NCBI GenBank assembly: GCA_963707015.1
Contig: CAVPOO010000009.1
Location: forward strand, 248,001 to 312,000
Direction of reading: 5' to 3'
Source of the DNA: CAVPOO01 sp963707015
GTDB taxonomy: Bacteria; Pseudomonadota; Gammaproteobacteria; Thiohalobacterales; Thiohalobacteraceae
DNA: 64,000 bases
Shown here piece by piece: positions 1 through 8,267 of this stretch. Position numbers and translations under genes: made by a program. Every line of letters starts with the position of its first letter. The first letter of the stretch is position 1. The notes under the pieces were generated by a model. The model was given only the letters and a program-made list of their open reading frames with translations. It ran no database searches and had not been told where the DNA came from.

Positions 1-476
1 ACAGTTATGAGAAATGGGGTGTACCTGTGCACGTTCAGCTCGCCATTATTTATCAGGAGTCCCGTTTCCGGCATGACGCCAAACCACCCCGCGGAAAACT
101 CCTGTGGGTGATCCCCTGGTCGCGAAAGTCCTCGGCCTATGGCTACGCGCAGGTGAAGGACTCGACCTGGGACTGGTATGTCGACAAGACCGGTAACCGC
201 GGCGCGGACCGGGATGACTTTGAAGATGCAGTGGATTTTATCGGCTGGTACGGAAACATGTCATACCGTACGCTCGGTATCCCGCGCGACGATACGTACA
301 AACAGTATCTGGCTTACCATGAGGGACACGGCGGTTATCGCAGAAAGACCTACCAGAAAAAGCCCTGGCTCATGCGAGTGGCGCGCAAGGTTGAACACCG
401 GGCGGACCAGTATCGGCTCCAGCTGGCGCGCTGCGAAGATGAGCTGGACAAGGGCTGGGGCTGGTGGCCGTTCTAG
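1..476 (+). CDS. Lytic transglycosylase (SLT-domain) protein, 5' end outside window
   Basis: The reading frame is open from base 3 and ends in TAG at 474-476, so the gene begins upstream of the window; the GTG at 27 is internal. The visible part carries an SLT-type lysozyme-like core. It has a catalytic-Glu motif (AIIYQESRF, residues 11-19 of the visible frame), a Tyr/Gly-rich stretch (SSAYGYAQVKDSTW) and a later YLAYHEGHGGY motif, all typical of Slt/MltC-like enzymes. Such enzymes cleave the MurNAc-GlcNAc bond of peptidoglycan in the periplasm. The end is basic and Trp-rich (GWGWWPF). Family members of this kind are often lipoproteins, but the N-terminus is not visible here. A palindromic repeat follows 34 bases after the stop. 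Confidence 0.8.
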   Translation, partial: SYEKWGVPVHVQLAIIYQESRFRHDAKPPRGKLLWVIPWSRKSSAYGYAQVKDSTWDWYVDKTGNRGADRDDFEDAVDFIGWYGNMSYRTLGIPRDDTYKQYLAYHEGHGGYRRKTYQKKPWLMRVARKVEHRADQYRLQLARCEDELDKGWGWWPF

Positions 477-510
477 CGAATGCGGGTGCGCTTTGTCTGA
501 CGATAGTATG

Positions 511-648
511 GCCACGGAATCCACGGAAAAACACGGAACGAAATCCTAATGCGTGTTCGTTCTTTCTGTGGCTTTTGTGGCTATTAATAAACCTACTGAC
601 ACTCGGCTGAATTTGTCAGCATCCGTCATTACCAGGTTGTAAAGAGTA
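511..648. repeat. Palindromic repeat family B, copy a
   Basis: A left arm reading GCCACGGAATCCACGG is followed by a short loop and an imperfect right arm ending in GTGGCTAT. A tail containing CAGCATCCGTCATTACC runs up to the stop codon of the minus-strand gene that ends at 649. Related copies lie at 47087-47201 and 63641-63937. All three end against the stop codon of a minus-strand gene. Confidence 0.75.
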
Positions 649-1368
649 CTAGGAATGTGAGGATGGCGCGTCTCGCATCTGCCACTTGGGGCAGCCGTAG
701 TATTCGATCTCCGCATGCCGGGTCGGATACCGACCGCAGTTGAAGTATCTCCAGTAAAACGAATTGTAGCCACTGCAGTAGCCGGTTTCGGTGTCGAGGA
801 CCGGACAGCGCAAGTCCATCACGTGACAGCATCGCTGACAGCTTCCGCAGCCAGCGCCGTGGCTCCAGGTCGGCGACAGTTCCACCAGGCTGTGATCGGG
901 TTTCCTCTGCGGCGGGCTTGTGAGGGGCACACTGAGCATGTACTGGCTCTCGCCCCGGAGCACCAGGCGGAACAGCCGCCAGCCGTGCGGGAGCATCCGT
1001 CGGCCTCGACGCCAGTAGCGCCAGAAGCGCCAGTCACCGAAAAACAGGTGGCTCATTAAGGGGGCCGTGACGAACCCGCCGACCAGGGTAAGCATCGAGA
1101 AGCCTATGTAGGTATAAAACCCGAGGCGCGCGCTTGCCCACCTGAATCGCTGAAGGCGTGTGGATACACTGTGACGGTGATGCTGCACAGGACGGGGCGC
1201 AAGCTCCCCGGTCTGGATTGGCAGCAGCGTGAGGCCGTCCGTCAGCGGCAGTCTTGCCGCCGTGGCGTGCTCACGCGAGGTCTGGGCGTCGGCCCCATGC
1301 CTTTCCGCACATCCCGGCGATGTGGCGTAGGTGGACTCCGTCTTATGCTTCTTGTGTGTCTGGATCAT
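649..1368 (-). CDS. Membrane-anchored cysteine-cluster protein (YkgJ-like)
   Basis: A 239-residue protein of unknown exact role. The ATG at 1368 is chosen because AGGACGG lies just upstream on the minus strand; the frame is open a little further. The first 80 residues are basic and His/Thr-rich. A hydrophobic segment follows (about residues 85-105, GFYTYIGFSMLTLVGGFVTA), suggesting one membrane span. The C-terminal third holds a dense cysteine cluster, GCGSCQRCC then RCPVLD, YCSGY and NCGRYP. This matches the spacing of YkgJ/UPF0153 metal-binding proteins (CxxCC, CPxL, CxxY, CxxYP), which are thought to bind iron-sulfur or zinc. Fusion of such a cluster to a membrane anchor is less usual. Metal binding is inferred from the cysteines only. 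Confidence 0.6.
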   Translation of the reverse strand: MIQTHKKHKTESTYATSPGCAERHGADAQTSREHATAARLPLTDGLTLLPIQTGELAPRPVQHHRHSVSTRLQRFRWASARLGFYTYIGFSMLTLVGGFVTAPLMSHLFFGDWRFWRYWRRGRRMLPHGWRLFRLVLRGESQYMLSVPLTSPPQRKPDHSLVELSPTWSHGAGCGSCQRCCHVMDLRCPVLDTETGYCSGYNSFYWRYFNCGRYPTRHAEIEYYGCPKWQMRDAPSSHS

Positions 1369-1883
1369 GGTACCCGTCCTGATTGTTGAGAACCTGGCCG
1401 CCTCTGAGGGCATTGTGCCGGAGCACCAGAACGCCGGCATGGTGCCGCATTATCCGCCAGCCGGCCCGGGAGGGAAACAGTGACAGAGGCGCCGCTGCCG
1501 ATCCGTCGCGCCCAGGGCCTGCCTGGGTGTTGCGCGTTGTGGGTCGCGGTCCTGCGGGTGAAACAGGGCGAGCGACAGGGAATTCGTGAGGTGTCTCAAT
1601 GTGCTATGGTCTGTCAAAATCGCCGAGCGTACATCCAGCGTGCTCCTGGCGCCCAGTGTGGCCCTTGCGCCGGTCGTGGTGTCAGAAACGCGACAGCGCG
1701 GACTCCGGCATGCCGCCGTTCGCCCGCAATGACGCGAGCTACGGCTGGAGCCAGCCGGACCAGGCCGGCTACGGGTGGCGATTTTCGGCGCCGTGGTGAG
1801 CCGGGTGATGCCGGGTGATAATCGTCACGGAACGGATTGCGCCGCATGCCCTCTAAGCTGGGGATCAGGCTCCTGAACGCTAA
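1369..1883. other. Intergenic region, no supported gene
   Basis: Between two divergent genes. Several short frames are open here, but none has a ribosome-binding site, recognisable composition or family resemblance. The promoter of the efflux operon presumably lies towards the right end; no clear -35/-10 pair could be assigned. Confidence 0.5.
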
Positions 1884-3173
1884 ATGCCCACATTATCTAT
1901 GGACTCATCCGAACCGCGCTACCCGGCGAGGTCCCGTACCCGAAACGTCCTCATACCGGTCGTCATCCTGCTGGTGGCGTTGACGATTGCTTTCGCGTTC
2001 ATCCGGACCCGACCCCAGGCCAGACCCGTGGAGGTCACGGAGAAGGCCTGGCTGGTGAGCGCCGAGACGGTGGCGCCCCGCCCCTGGTCACCCAGCCTGA
2101 CGCTCTATGGTCGCGTGGAGTCCCTGTGGTCCAGTCAGCTCACCGCAGGCGTCACGGCAGACGTAAACGCTGTCGAGGTGATCGAGGGCGACACGGTCGC
2201 GCGGGGCGAGCTGTTGCTGAGCCTGGACGAGCGCGATGCCCGTCTGCTGCTCGCCCAGCGGGCGGCGGAGCTGCGCGAGGCCGAGGCCCAGATTGCCTCG
2301 GAGGAATCCAGGCACCAGGCCAACCTGCAGGCACTCCCGCGCGAAAAGGAGCTGCTCGCGCTGACCCGGGCGGAGGCCGGCCGTCTGCAGGACCTGGTAA
2401 CGAAGCAGATCGCGTCACAGTCGAATCTGGACACCGCCCGCCAGGCGGTGGAGCGACAGGGCATCAGCCTGAGTGACCGCGAGCAGGCGGTTCGGGAGCA
2501 CGAGCCCCGTATGGCCGAACTGCAGGCCAGGCGTGCGCGGCTCGAGGCCCTGCGTGATCAGGCGCAGCTGGAACTGGAGCGCTGCCGGGTCACCGCGCCT
2601 TTCGACGGCCGGGTGGCGCGCGTGCTGGTCTCGCCCGGCAAGCGTGTGCGGGTGGGCGATGCTTTGCTCGACCTCTATGATACCGGCGCCCTGGTCGTGC
2701 GTGCCCAGGTTCCCAGCCGCTATCTGCCCGCCGTCCGCGCGGCACGGGCCGACGGAAAAGAACTCAGGGTCGAGGGCAGCATAGATCGTCAGGCCGTTAC
2801 CGCCAGGCTGTTGCGTCTTGCCGGTGAGGTTGCCTCGGGTACCGGCGGCGTTGAGGGGCTGTTCGAGATCGAGGGTGCCGGGGATTTCCTGCAACAGGGC
2901 CGCTTCGTGCGCATGGACCTCAAGCTGCCGGAACAGCCGGGGCTGATCGCCTTGCCCCACGAGGCCATCTACGGAACCGATCGCGTCTACACCATCGACA
3001 GCGAGAGCCGCATGCGCCCGGTACGGGTCGAACGTGTCGGCGAGACGCGTAACGGCGGGGGAGGTTCTCTTGTGCTGATACGCGCGGATGTCCTCGCGGC
3101 CGATGACCGGATCATCACCACTCAGCTGCCGAATGCCCTTGACGGGCTGCTGGTACGGGTGGCGGAAAACTGA
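1884..3173 (+). CDS. RND efflux periplasmic adaptor (HlyD/MFP family)
   Basis: A 429-residue membrane-fusion protein. An N-terminal signal anchor (about residues 21-42, VLIPVVILLVALTIAFAF) is followed by the first half of the lipoyl domain (GRVESLWSSQLTAGVTADV) and a long alpha-hairpin rich in Arg, Glu, Ala and Gln (about 115-230). The second lipoyl half (CRVTAPFDGRVARVLVSPG) and beta-barrel/membrane-proximal domains complete it. It would bridge the inner-membrane pump to an outer-membrane channel. The pump gene begins 16 bases after its stop, so the two form an operon. No TolC-type channel gene is present in the window. An in-frame ATG at 1902 is an alternative start; neither has a strong ribosome-binding site. 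Confidence 0.9.
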   Translation: MPTLSMDSSEPRYPARSRTRNVLIPVVILLVALTIAFAFIRTRPQARPVEVTEKAWLVSAETVAPRPWSPSLTLYGRVESLWSSQLTAGVTADVNAVEVIEGDTVARGELLLSLDERDARLLLAQRAAELREAEAQIASEESRHQANLQALPREKELLALTRAEAGRLQDLVTKQIASQSNLDTARQAVERQGISLSDREQAVREHEPRMAELQARRARLEALRDQAQLELERCRVTAPFDGRVARVLVSPGKRVRVGDALLDLYDTGALVVRAQVPSRYLPAVRAARADGKELRVEGSIDRQAVTARLLRLAGEVASGTGGVEGLFEIEGAGDFLQQGRFVRMDLKLPEQPGLIALPHEAIYGTDRVYTIDSESRMRPVRVERVGETRNGGGGSLVLIRADVLAADDRIITTQLPNALDGLLVRVAEN

Positions 3174-3189
3174 GCGCGAGCGAACGCGC

Positions 3190-6100
3190 ATGACTTTCCG
3201 GCACAGGAACGACATCGTCGGCATCTTCGCCCAGCACAAGGTCGCCGCCAACCTGCTGATGATCATCATGCTGCTGTCCGGCGTGTGGGCGCTCTGGCAG
3301 CTCAACACCCAGTTCTTTCCCAATTTCGAGGTGGAGATCGTAACCGTGCGCGTGGCCTGGCCGGGGGCCGCCCCAGAGGATGTCGAGCGCTCGATCACCG
3401 TGCCGCTGGAACAGGCCCTGCGTAGCGTGGACGGACTGGACAAGATGTCCTCGACCTCCGGGCAGGGGGTGAGTCTCGTGACCCTGGAGTTTCCGGAGGG
3501 CACGGACATGGGCGCTGCGACCAACCGCGCCGAAGAGCTGGTATCGACCGTGCGCAATCTGCCCGCCGATGCCGAGGAACCCGAGGTCTCCCACGTCATT
3601 CGGTACGAGCCCATAGGCCGGTTGCTGATCCACGGTCCCACGGACATTCGCGAACTGCGTCCCCTGGCCCGCCAGCTGGAGCGCGAACTGCTGGATCGCG
3701 GTATCGCCAAGGTCGAGATCATCGGTCTGCCAGAGGAAGAGCTGGCGATCCAGATCCCCCAGGCCAGTCTGGAGGAGTTGGGCCTTTCCCTCGGTCAGAT
3801 CGCCGAGCGTGTGGCAGCCACCTCGCGTGATCTGCCGGCCGGCACCGTGGGACGCGACGATGTGGGCCGCCAGCTGCGCACCCTGAGTCAGCGGCGCAGC
3901 GAGCTGGGGTTCGAGCAGATCCCGCTGCTGGCTGATCAGCAGGGTCGCCTGGTGCGGGTGGCGGATGTGGCCGCGGTCGAACGCCGCGCCAGGCCCAACC
4001 AGGTCACCGTCAGCTACCAGGGCAAGCCGGCGGTGGAACTGCGGGTGATGCGCTCGGCGGCCGCTGACTCGCTGGCCTCCGCCCATACCATGGAGGCCTG
4101 GCTCGAGGATGTCAGGCAGCGTCTTGCTCCGGGTGTCGCGATCACGGTCTACGATGAAAGCTGGCAGCTCATTCAGGACCGCATCAACCTGCTGCTGAAG
4201 AACGGCTCCGGTGGTCTGGTTCTGGTGGTTGCGATTCTGTTCCTGTTCCTCAACGCCCGCGTCGCCGTCTGGGTCACCCTGGGCATTCCCATCTCCTTCA
4301 TGGCCACCCTGGCGGTTGTGTACCTGCTTGGCGGCAGCATCAACATGATCTCCCTGTTCGGGCTGATCACCGCTCTCGGCATCATCGTCGATGACGCCAT
4401 CGTGGTGGGCGAGGATGCGCTCACCCATTACCAGACCGGTGAGAATTCACTGGAGGCAGCGGAGGGCGGCGCCCGCCGCATGCTCGCGCCGGTGCTGGCC
4501 TCCTCACTCACCACCATCGCCGCCTTCTTCCCGCTGCTCTCGGTGTCCGGCATCATCGGCAACATCCTGCACGATATTCCGCTGGTCGTGATCTGCGTGA
4601 TCATTGCCTCGCTGGTGGAGAGCTTTCTGGTGCTGCCGGGACATCTGCGCCACAGTTTCCTGCGCATGCACCATGCCGAGCCTCACCGCTGGCGCCGGCG
4701 ATGGGACGAAGGCTTCGCGCGCTTTCGCGATGTGCGTTTCCGCCGCCTGGTCACGGCTGCCGTGGACAACAAGGCGATCACCATCGCCCTGGCGGTGGCC
4801 ACCATGATTTTCGTCGTCGGCCTGCTGAAAGGCGGGCGGCTCGGTTTCACCTTCTTCCCGAATGTGGAAGGCAACATTGTGACCGCCAGTGCCACCTTCG
4901 TGGCGGGCACACCGCCCGAGCGTGTCCAGGCCTTCGTGCAGGAGGTCGAAGAGGGGCTGTATGCCGCGGACCAGGCACTGGGCGGCGGGCTGGTGCGCGC
5001 GGCTGCCGTGTCCAGCGGCATGGGCATGTTTTCCGGTGCGACCCAGGGGCAGCAGGGTGAACAGTTCGCCTCGATCACGGTGGAGTTGATTCCCTCCGAC
5101 CAGCGCGACGTGCGTAACGAGGAGTTCATCGAGACGTGGCAGCGCCATTACCGTCAGCCGCCCGGCCTCGAGAACCTGACCCTGGTTTCGCGGCGCGGTG
5201 GCCCTCCGGGGCGGGACCTGGAGATCCGCCTCACCGGCGCCAGTCAGGAAACGCTCAAGGCCGCCGCGCAGGAACTGGTCGAGGCCCTGCGCACGGTGCG
5301 GGGGGTCGGGGGTGTCGAGGACGACATGCCCTATGGGCAGCAGCAGCTCATCTACCAGCTGAGTCCCGCCGGCGAGGCCCTGGGCCTTACCGTGGCTGAC
5401 GTCGCCGGTCAGCTGCGCGGCGCACTCGACGGACACCTGGCCCAGATCTACAACGAGGGCGACGAGGAGATCGAGGTGCGGGTCATGCTGCCCGACGAAG
5501 ACCGTCATCGCCTGTCTGCCCTGGAGGATTTCAGCCTGTTCCTGCCCAATGGGCGCACCGTGCCGCTGTACTCGGCCCTGGAGCTGACCGAGCGGCGGGG
5601 CTTCGATGCCCTGCGCCACGCGGAGGGGCGGCTCGCGGTTACCGTGTACGGCGATGTCAACCGCAAGCTCAATAACGAGAATCTGGTGCGCGCGCAACTG
5701 AGCGAGGTGGTATTGCCCGACCTGGTGCAGCGTTACGGGGTCGACTGGTCGTTCACGGGTCGCGCCGAGGATCAGTCCAGCACCACCGGCGATATGAAAC
5801 GCGGTGCGCTGCTCGCCCTCGCCATGATCTACATCGTGCTTGCCTGGGTCTTCGGCTCCTACAGCTGGCCCCTGGTGGTGATGAGTGTCATCCCCTTCGG
5901 TATCGTCGGCGCCATCGTGGGCCACTGGCTGATGGGTATCGAGCTGACCATTCTTTCGATGTTCGGGCTGTTCGGGCTTTCCGGCATCGTCGTGAATGAT
6001 TCCATCATCCTGGTGGTTTTCTACAGGCAGCTGCGCGAGAAAGACATGCGGGTCCGCGAGGCGGTCATCGAGGCGGCCTGCCAGCGCTTGCGGGCCGTCT

Positions 6101-6333
6101 TGCTGACGTCACTGACCACCATCGCCGGCCTCACCCCCTTGATGTTCGAGACATCGCTGCAGGCGCAGTTTCTGATACCCATGGCGGTGTCGATCAGTTT
6201 CGGGCTGGCCTTCGCGACCTTCCTGGTGTTGGTCGTAGTGCCGGTGTTGTTGAGCGCGATGGAGGGATTGCGCGAGCGTGGCCACGCGCCTGTGAAGCCG
6301 GGTGACACGCTGGCGCCCGATGCAACTGGCTGA
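3190..6333 (+). CDS. RND-family efflux transporter permease
   Basis: A 1,047-residue inner-membrane proton-driven pump of AcrB/MexB type. The ATG at 3190 (MTFRHRNDIVGIFAQHK) gives the usual cytoplasmic N-terminus before TM1 (LLMIIMLLSGVWAL). Two large periplasmic loops and twelve TM helices are visible. The TM4 motif GIIVDDAIVVGED keeps the paired aspartates of proton relay, and the second half carries GIVVNDSIILVVFY. The sequence resembles the broader HAE-1/HAE-3-type pumps of environmental Proteobacteria, so the substrate cannot be assigned. It is co-transcribed with the adaptor upstream, and an OsmC-type gene follows 14 bases later. Confidence 0.93.
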   Translation: MTFRHRNDIVGIFAQHKVAANLLMIIMLLSGVWALWQLNTQFFPNFEVEIVTVRVAWPGAAPEDVERSITVPLEQALRSVDGLDKMSSTSGQGVSLVTLEFPEGTDMGAATNRAEELVSTVRNLPADAEEPEVSHVIRYEPIGRLLIHGPTDIRELRPLARQLERELLDRGIAKVEIIGLPEEELAIQIPQASLEELGLSLGQIAERVAATSRDLPAGTVGRDDVGRQLRTLSQRRSELGFEQIPLLADQQGRLVRVADVAAVERRARPNQVTVSYQGKPAVELRVMRSAAADSLASAHTMEAWLEDVRQRLAPGVAITVYDESWQLIQDRINLLLKNGSGGLVLVVAILFLFLNARVAVWVTLGIPISFMATLAVVYLLGGSINMISLFGLITALGIIVDDAIVVGEDALTHYQTGENSLEAAEGGARRMLAPVLASSLTTIAAFFPLLSVSGIIGNILHDIPLVVICVIIASLVESFLVLPGHLRHSFLRMHHAEPHRWRRRWDEGFARFRDVRFRRLVTAAVDNKAITIALAVATMIFVVGLLKGGRLGFTFFPNVEGNIVTASATFVAGTPPERVQAFVQEVEEGLYAADQALGGGLVRAAAVSSGMGMFSGATQGQQGEQFASITVELIPSDQRDVRNEEFIETWQRHYRQPPGLENLTLVSRRGGPPGRDLEIRLTGASQETLKAAAQELVEALRTVRGVGGVEDDMPYGQQQLIYQLSPAGEALGLTVADVAGQLRGALDGHLAQIYNEGDEEIEVRVMLPDEDRHRLSALEDFSLFLPNGRTVPLYSALELTERRGFDALRHAEGRLAVTVYGDVNRKLNNENLVRAQLSEVVLPDLVQRYGVDWSFTGRAEDQSSTTGDMKRGALLALAMIYIVLAWVFGSYSWPLVVMSVIPFGIVGAIVGHWLMGIELTILSMFGLFGLSGIVVNDSIILVVFYRQLREKDMRVREAVIEAACQRLRAVLLTSLTTIAGLTPLMFETSLQAQFLIPMAVSISFGLAFATFLVLVVVPVLLSAMEGLRERGHAPVKPGDTLAPDATG

Positions 6334-6347
6334 AGGGGAGTGAGCGA

Positions 6348-6809
6348 ATGACTGACGAGGGACGCTTTTCGATTGAACTGGAACATCTGCAGGGCTACGA
6401 ATTCAAGGTGCGTTTCGATTGGGACGCCGCGCCGGATGTGATCATGGATGAACCGCCGCCGCTGGGAAACCAGCAGGGACCCAATGCCTCGCGGATGCTG
6501 GCGGCGGCGGTGGGAAACTGCCTGAGCGCGAGTCTGCTGTACTGCCTCAGCAAGGCCGAGCCGATGCCGGGCAGTGTCAGGACCACCGCCTCGTGTCAGC
6601 TGGTACGCAATGCGGGCGGACGACTGCGCATCGGCGCTATCGACGTCGTTCTGGGCGTGAGTGCAGAGCTGGTCGATTCCCCGCGCATCACGCGCTGCCT
6701 GGACCTGTTTGAGGATTTCTGTGTCGTAACAGCCAGTGTCAGCAAGGGGATTCCGGTCAAGGTCCAGGTGGTGGATGAAAAGACAGGCACCGTGCTGAAG
6801 ACGTCCTGA
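6348..6809 (+). CDS. OsmC-family protein
   Basis: A 153-residue OsmC/Ohr-fold protein with a good ribosome-binding site (AAGGGGAG) before ATG 6348. Two cysteines lie in the positions typical of peroxidatic OsmC proteins: one in GNCLSASLLYC on the central helix and one in EDFCVVTASV. This suggests thiol-dependent peroxide or organic hydroperoxide reduction in the cytoplasm. It is the last gene of the efflux operon. The pairing with an RND pump hints at a shared response to a toxic or oxidising compound, but that is inference. Confidence 0.85.
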   Translation: MTDEGRFSIELEHLQGYEFKVRFDWDAAPDVIMDEPPPLGNQQGPNASRMLAAAVGNCLSASLLYCLSKAEPMPGSVRTTASCQLVRNAGGRLRIGAIDVVLGVSAELVDSPRITRCLDLFEDFCVVTASVSKGIPVKVQVVDEKTGTVLKTS

Positions 6810-6932
6810 GTCGCGTCCTGTCAGCAGTCACGGCAGGCCTTGCATGGCGTCTGTCCGTGCGTACAGGAGCGGTCACCCGGCGTCGCGCTGGAGCCCGTGC
6901 GCACGGGCGGCTATGATAGCGGGAACTAACCG

Positions 6933-7117
6933 GAATGGCACTGGCTTAAGTCGAAATGCAGGGTGGGTTAGCGCTTTTTGCGTAACCCACCAGGCGTTGC
7001 GAAGCAACACGATGAATATGTGATGGGTGCCTGCCGGCACATCCGGTGGGTTACGGCACAAACGGCGTGCCTAACCCACCCTACATGATTAGGGAACCGC
7101 CTAAGTAAGTGCCATTC
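6933..7117 (+). mobile_element. MITE-like element A, copy 1 (185 bp)
   Basis: It starts GAATGGCACTGGCTTAAG and ends TAAGTAAGTGCCATTC, forming terminal inverted repeats. The interior holds GGGTGGGTTAGCG and its inverted partner CGTAACCCACC. It is flanked by a perfect 10-bp direct repeat, GAACTAACCG, at 6923-6932 and 7118-7127, which I read as a target-site duplication. It has no coding capacity. The right end lies 17 bases before the start of the Sel1-repeat gene, so the insertion sits in that gene's leader. Confidence 0.85.
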
Positions 7118-7134
7118 GAACTAACCGGGATCTG

Positions 7135-8163
7135 ATGAGTGCCATGAGACAACTTTTCACCTCGCTGCTGTTCATCCTGCTTGCCGTGGTTGCGGTTCCG
7201 TCCCTGCAGGCCGCCGCCTCGGTTGCAGAGCTCACGAAGGCGGCTGAACAGGGGGACGCCGCGAGTCAGTACGGCCTGGCCCAGCGCTACGAAGCGGGTA
7301 AAGGTGTCAAACAGGATTTCGCCAAGGCCGCCGAGTGGTACGGCAAGGCCGCCGCGCAGGGGCACGCCAAGGCGCAGACCAACCTGGGCAACCTGTACCG
7401 CGCCGGGCAGGGGGTGAGCCAGGACCTCGACGAGGCCCTGCTCTGGTACCGCAAGGCCGCCGGTCAGGGAGACACCAAGGCCCAGATCAACATCGCCATG
7501 ATGTACGCCAGCGGCATGGGCGTGGAGAAGGACGAGGCCGAAGGACTGAAATGGCTGCAGCGTGCCGCGCAGGCGGGTGACAGCCAGGCCATGGTGCATC
7601 TCGGTAACCTGTATCGATCAGGCAAGGGCGTCGAGAAGGACTATGCCAAGTCCACCGAGTGGTTCCGGTTGGCCGCCGAGCAGGGCGACCCGGTCGCCCA
7701 GCAGAGTCTGGGCCTCAGCTATTACGCCGGCAAGGGCGTCACACAGGATTACGTCCAGTCGGTCACGTGGCACCGCAAGGCCGCGGAGCAGGGGTATCCG
7801 CCGGCCGAGTACAGCATGGCGCTGCGCTACGCCAAGGGTAAGGGTGTCCGACAGGACTATGAGCAGGCGGCAAGCTGGTACCGCAAGGCCGCCGGCCATG
7901 GCCACCCCGACGCCCAGAACAACCTTGGCCTCCTGTACCGAAACGGTCAGGGTGTCGCCCAGGACTACAAGGAGGCGCTGAGCTGGTTTCGCAAGGCCGC
8001 CGACCGCGGCCATCCCCAGGCCCAGTACAACCTGGGAAACATGTACCGCAAGGGACTCGGTGTCCCGCAGGACCCTGAAGAAGCCAGAAAGTGGTTCCGC
8101 AAGGCAGCGAACGCCGGACACAAGGAGGCCGGAAAGGCCCTGAAGGCGCTGGAAGGCACCTGA
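7135..8163 (+). CDS. Exported Sel1-repeat protein
   Basis: A 342-residue protein with a signal peptide (MRQLFTSLLFILLAVVAVPSLQA) followed by eight complete 36-residue Sel1-like repeats and a partial ninth. The repeat follows the pattern AA-x-x-G-x-x-x-A-Q-x-x-L-G-x-x-Y-x-x-G-x-G-V-x-x-D. Sel1 repeats form an alpha-solenoid that mediates protein-protein contacts, and exported examples often act in envelope or secretion assemblies. The partner is unknown. Start may be 7135 or 7144 (MRQL...); the second fits the signal peptide better. The mobile element just upstream probably supplied or replaced part of the leader. A flavoenzyme gene follows after about 105 bases. Confidence 0.88.
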   Translation: MSAMRQLFTSLLFILLAVVAVPSLQAAASVAELTKAAEQGDAASQYGLAQRYEAGKGVKQDFAKAAEWYGKAAAQGHAKAQTNLGNLYRAGQGVSQDLDEALLWYRKAAGQGDTKAQINIAMMYASGMGVEKDEAEGLKWLQRAAQAGDSQAMVHLGNLYRSGKGVEKDYAKSTEWFRLAAEQGDPVAQQSLGLSYYAGKGVTQDYVQSVTWHRKAAEQGYPPAEYSMALRYAKGKGVRQDYEQAASWYRKAAGHGHPDAQNNLGLLYRNGQGVAQDYKEALSWFRKAADRGHPQAQYNLGNMYRKGLGVPQDPEEARKWFRKAANAGHKEAGKALKALEGT

Positions 8164-8267
8164 TCCTTCCCGGCCTTGGGGGACTGTCTGCGACTGCATT
8201 TGCGGCGGCGCCCAGCGGCGCCAGCTTACGGGGTACCATTGGGTCGCAATTACAACGGGAACAGCTC

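Noticed and set aside
1480..1818. Open frame of about 110 codons in the gap before the efflux operon
   Set aside because: No ribosome-binding site, Arg/Ala-rich composition expected of GC-rich non-coding sequence, overlapping frames equally open.
3115..5925. Long open frames antisense to the RND pump
   Set aside because: They mirror the codon bias of the pump gene, lack start signals and have His/Gln/Arg-rich shadow composition.
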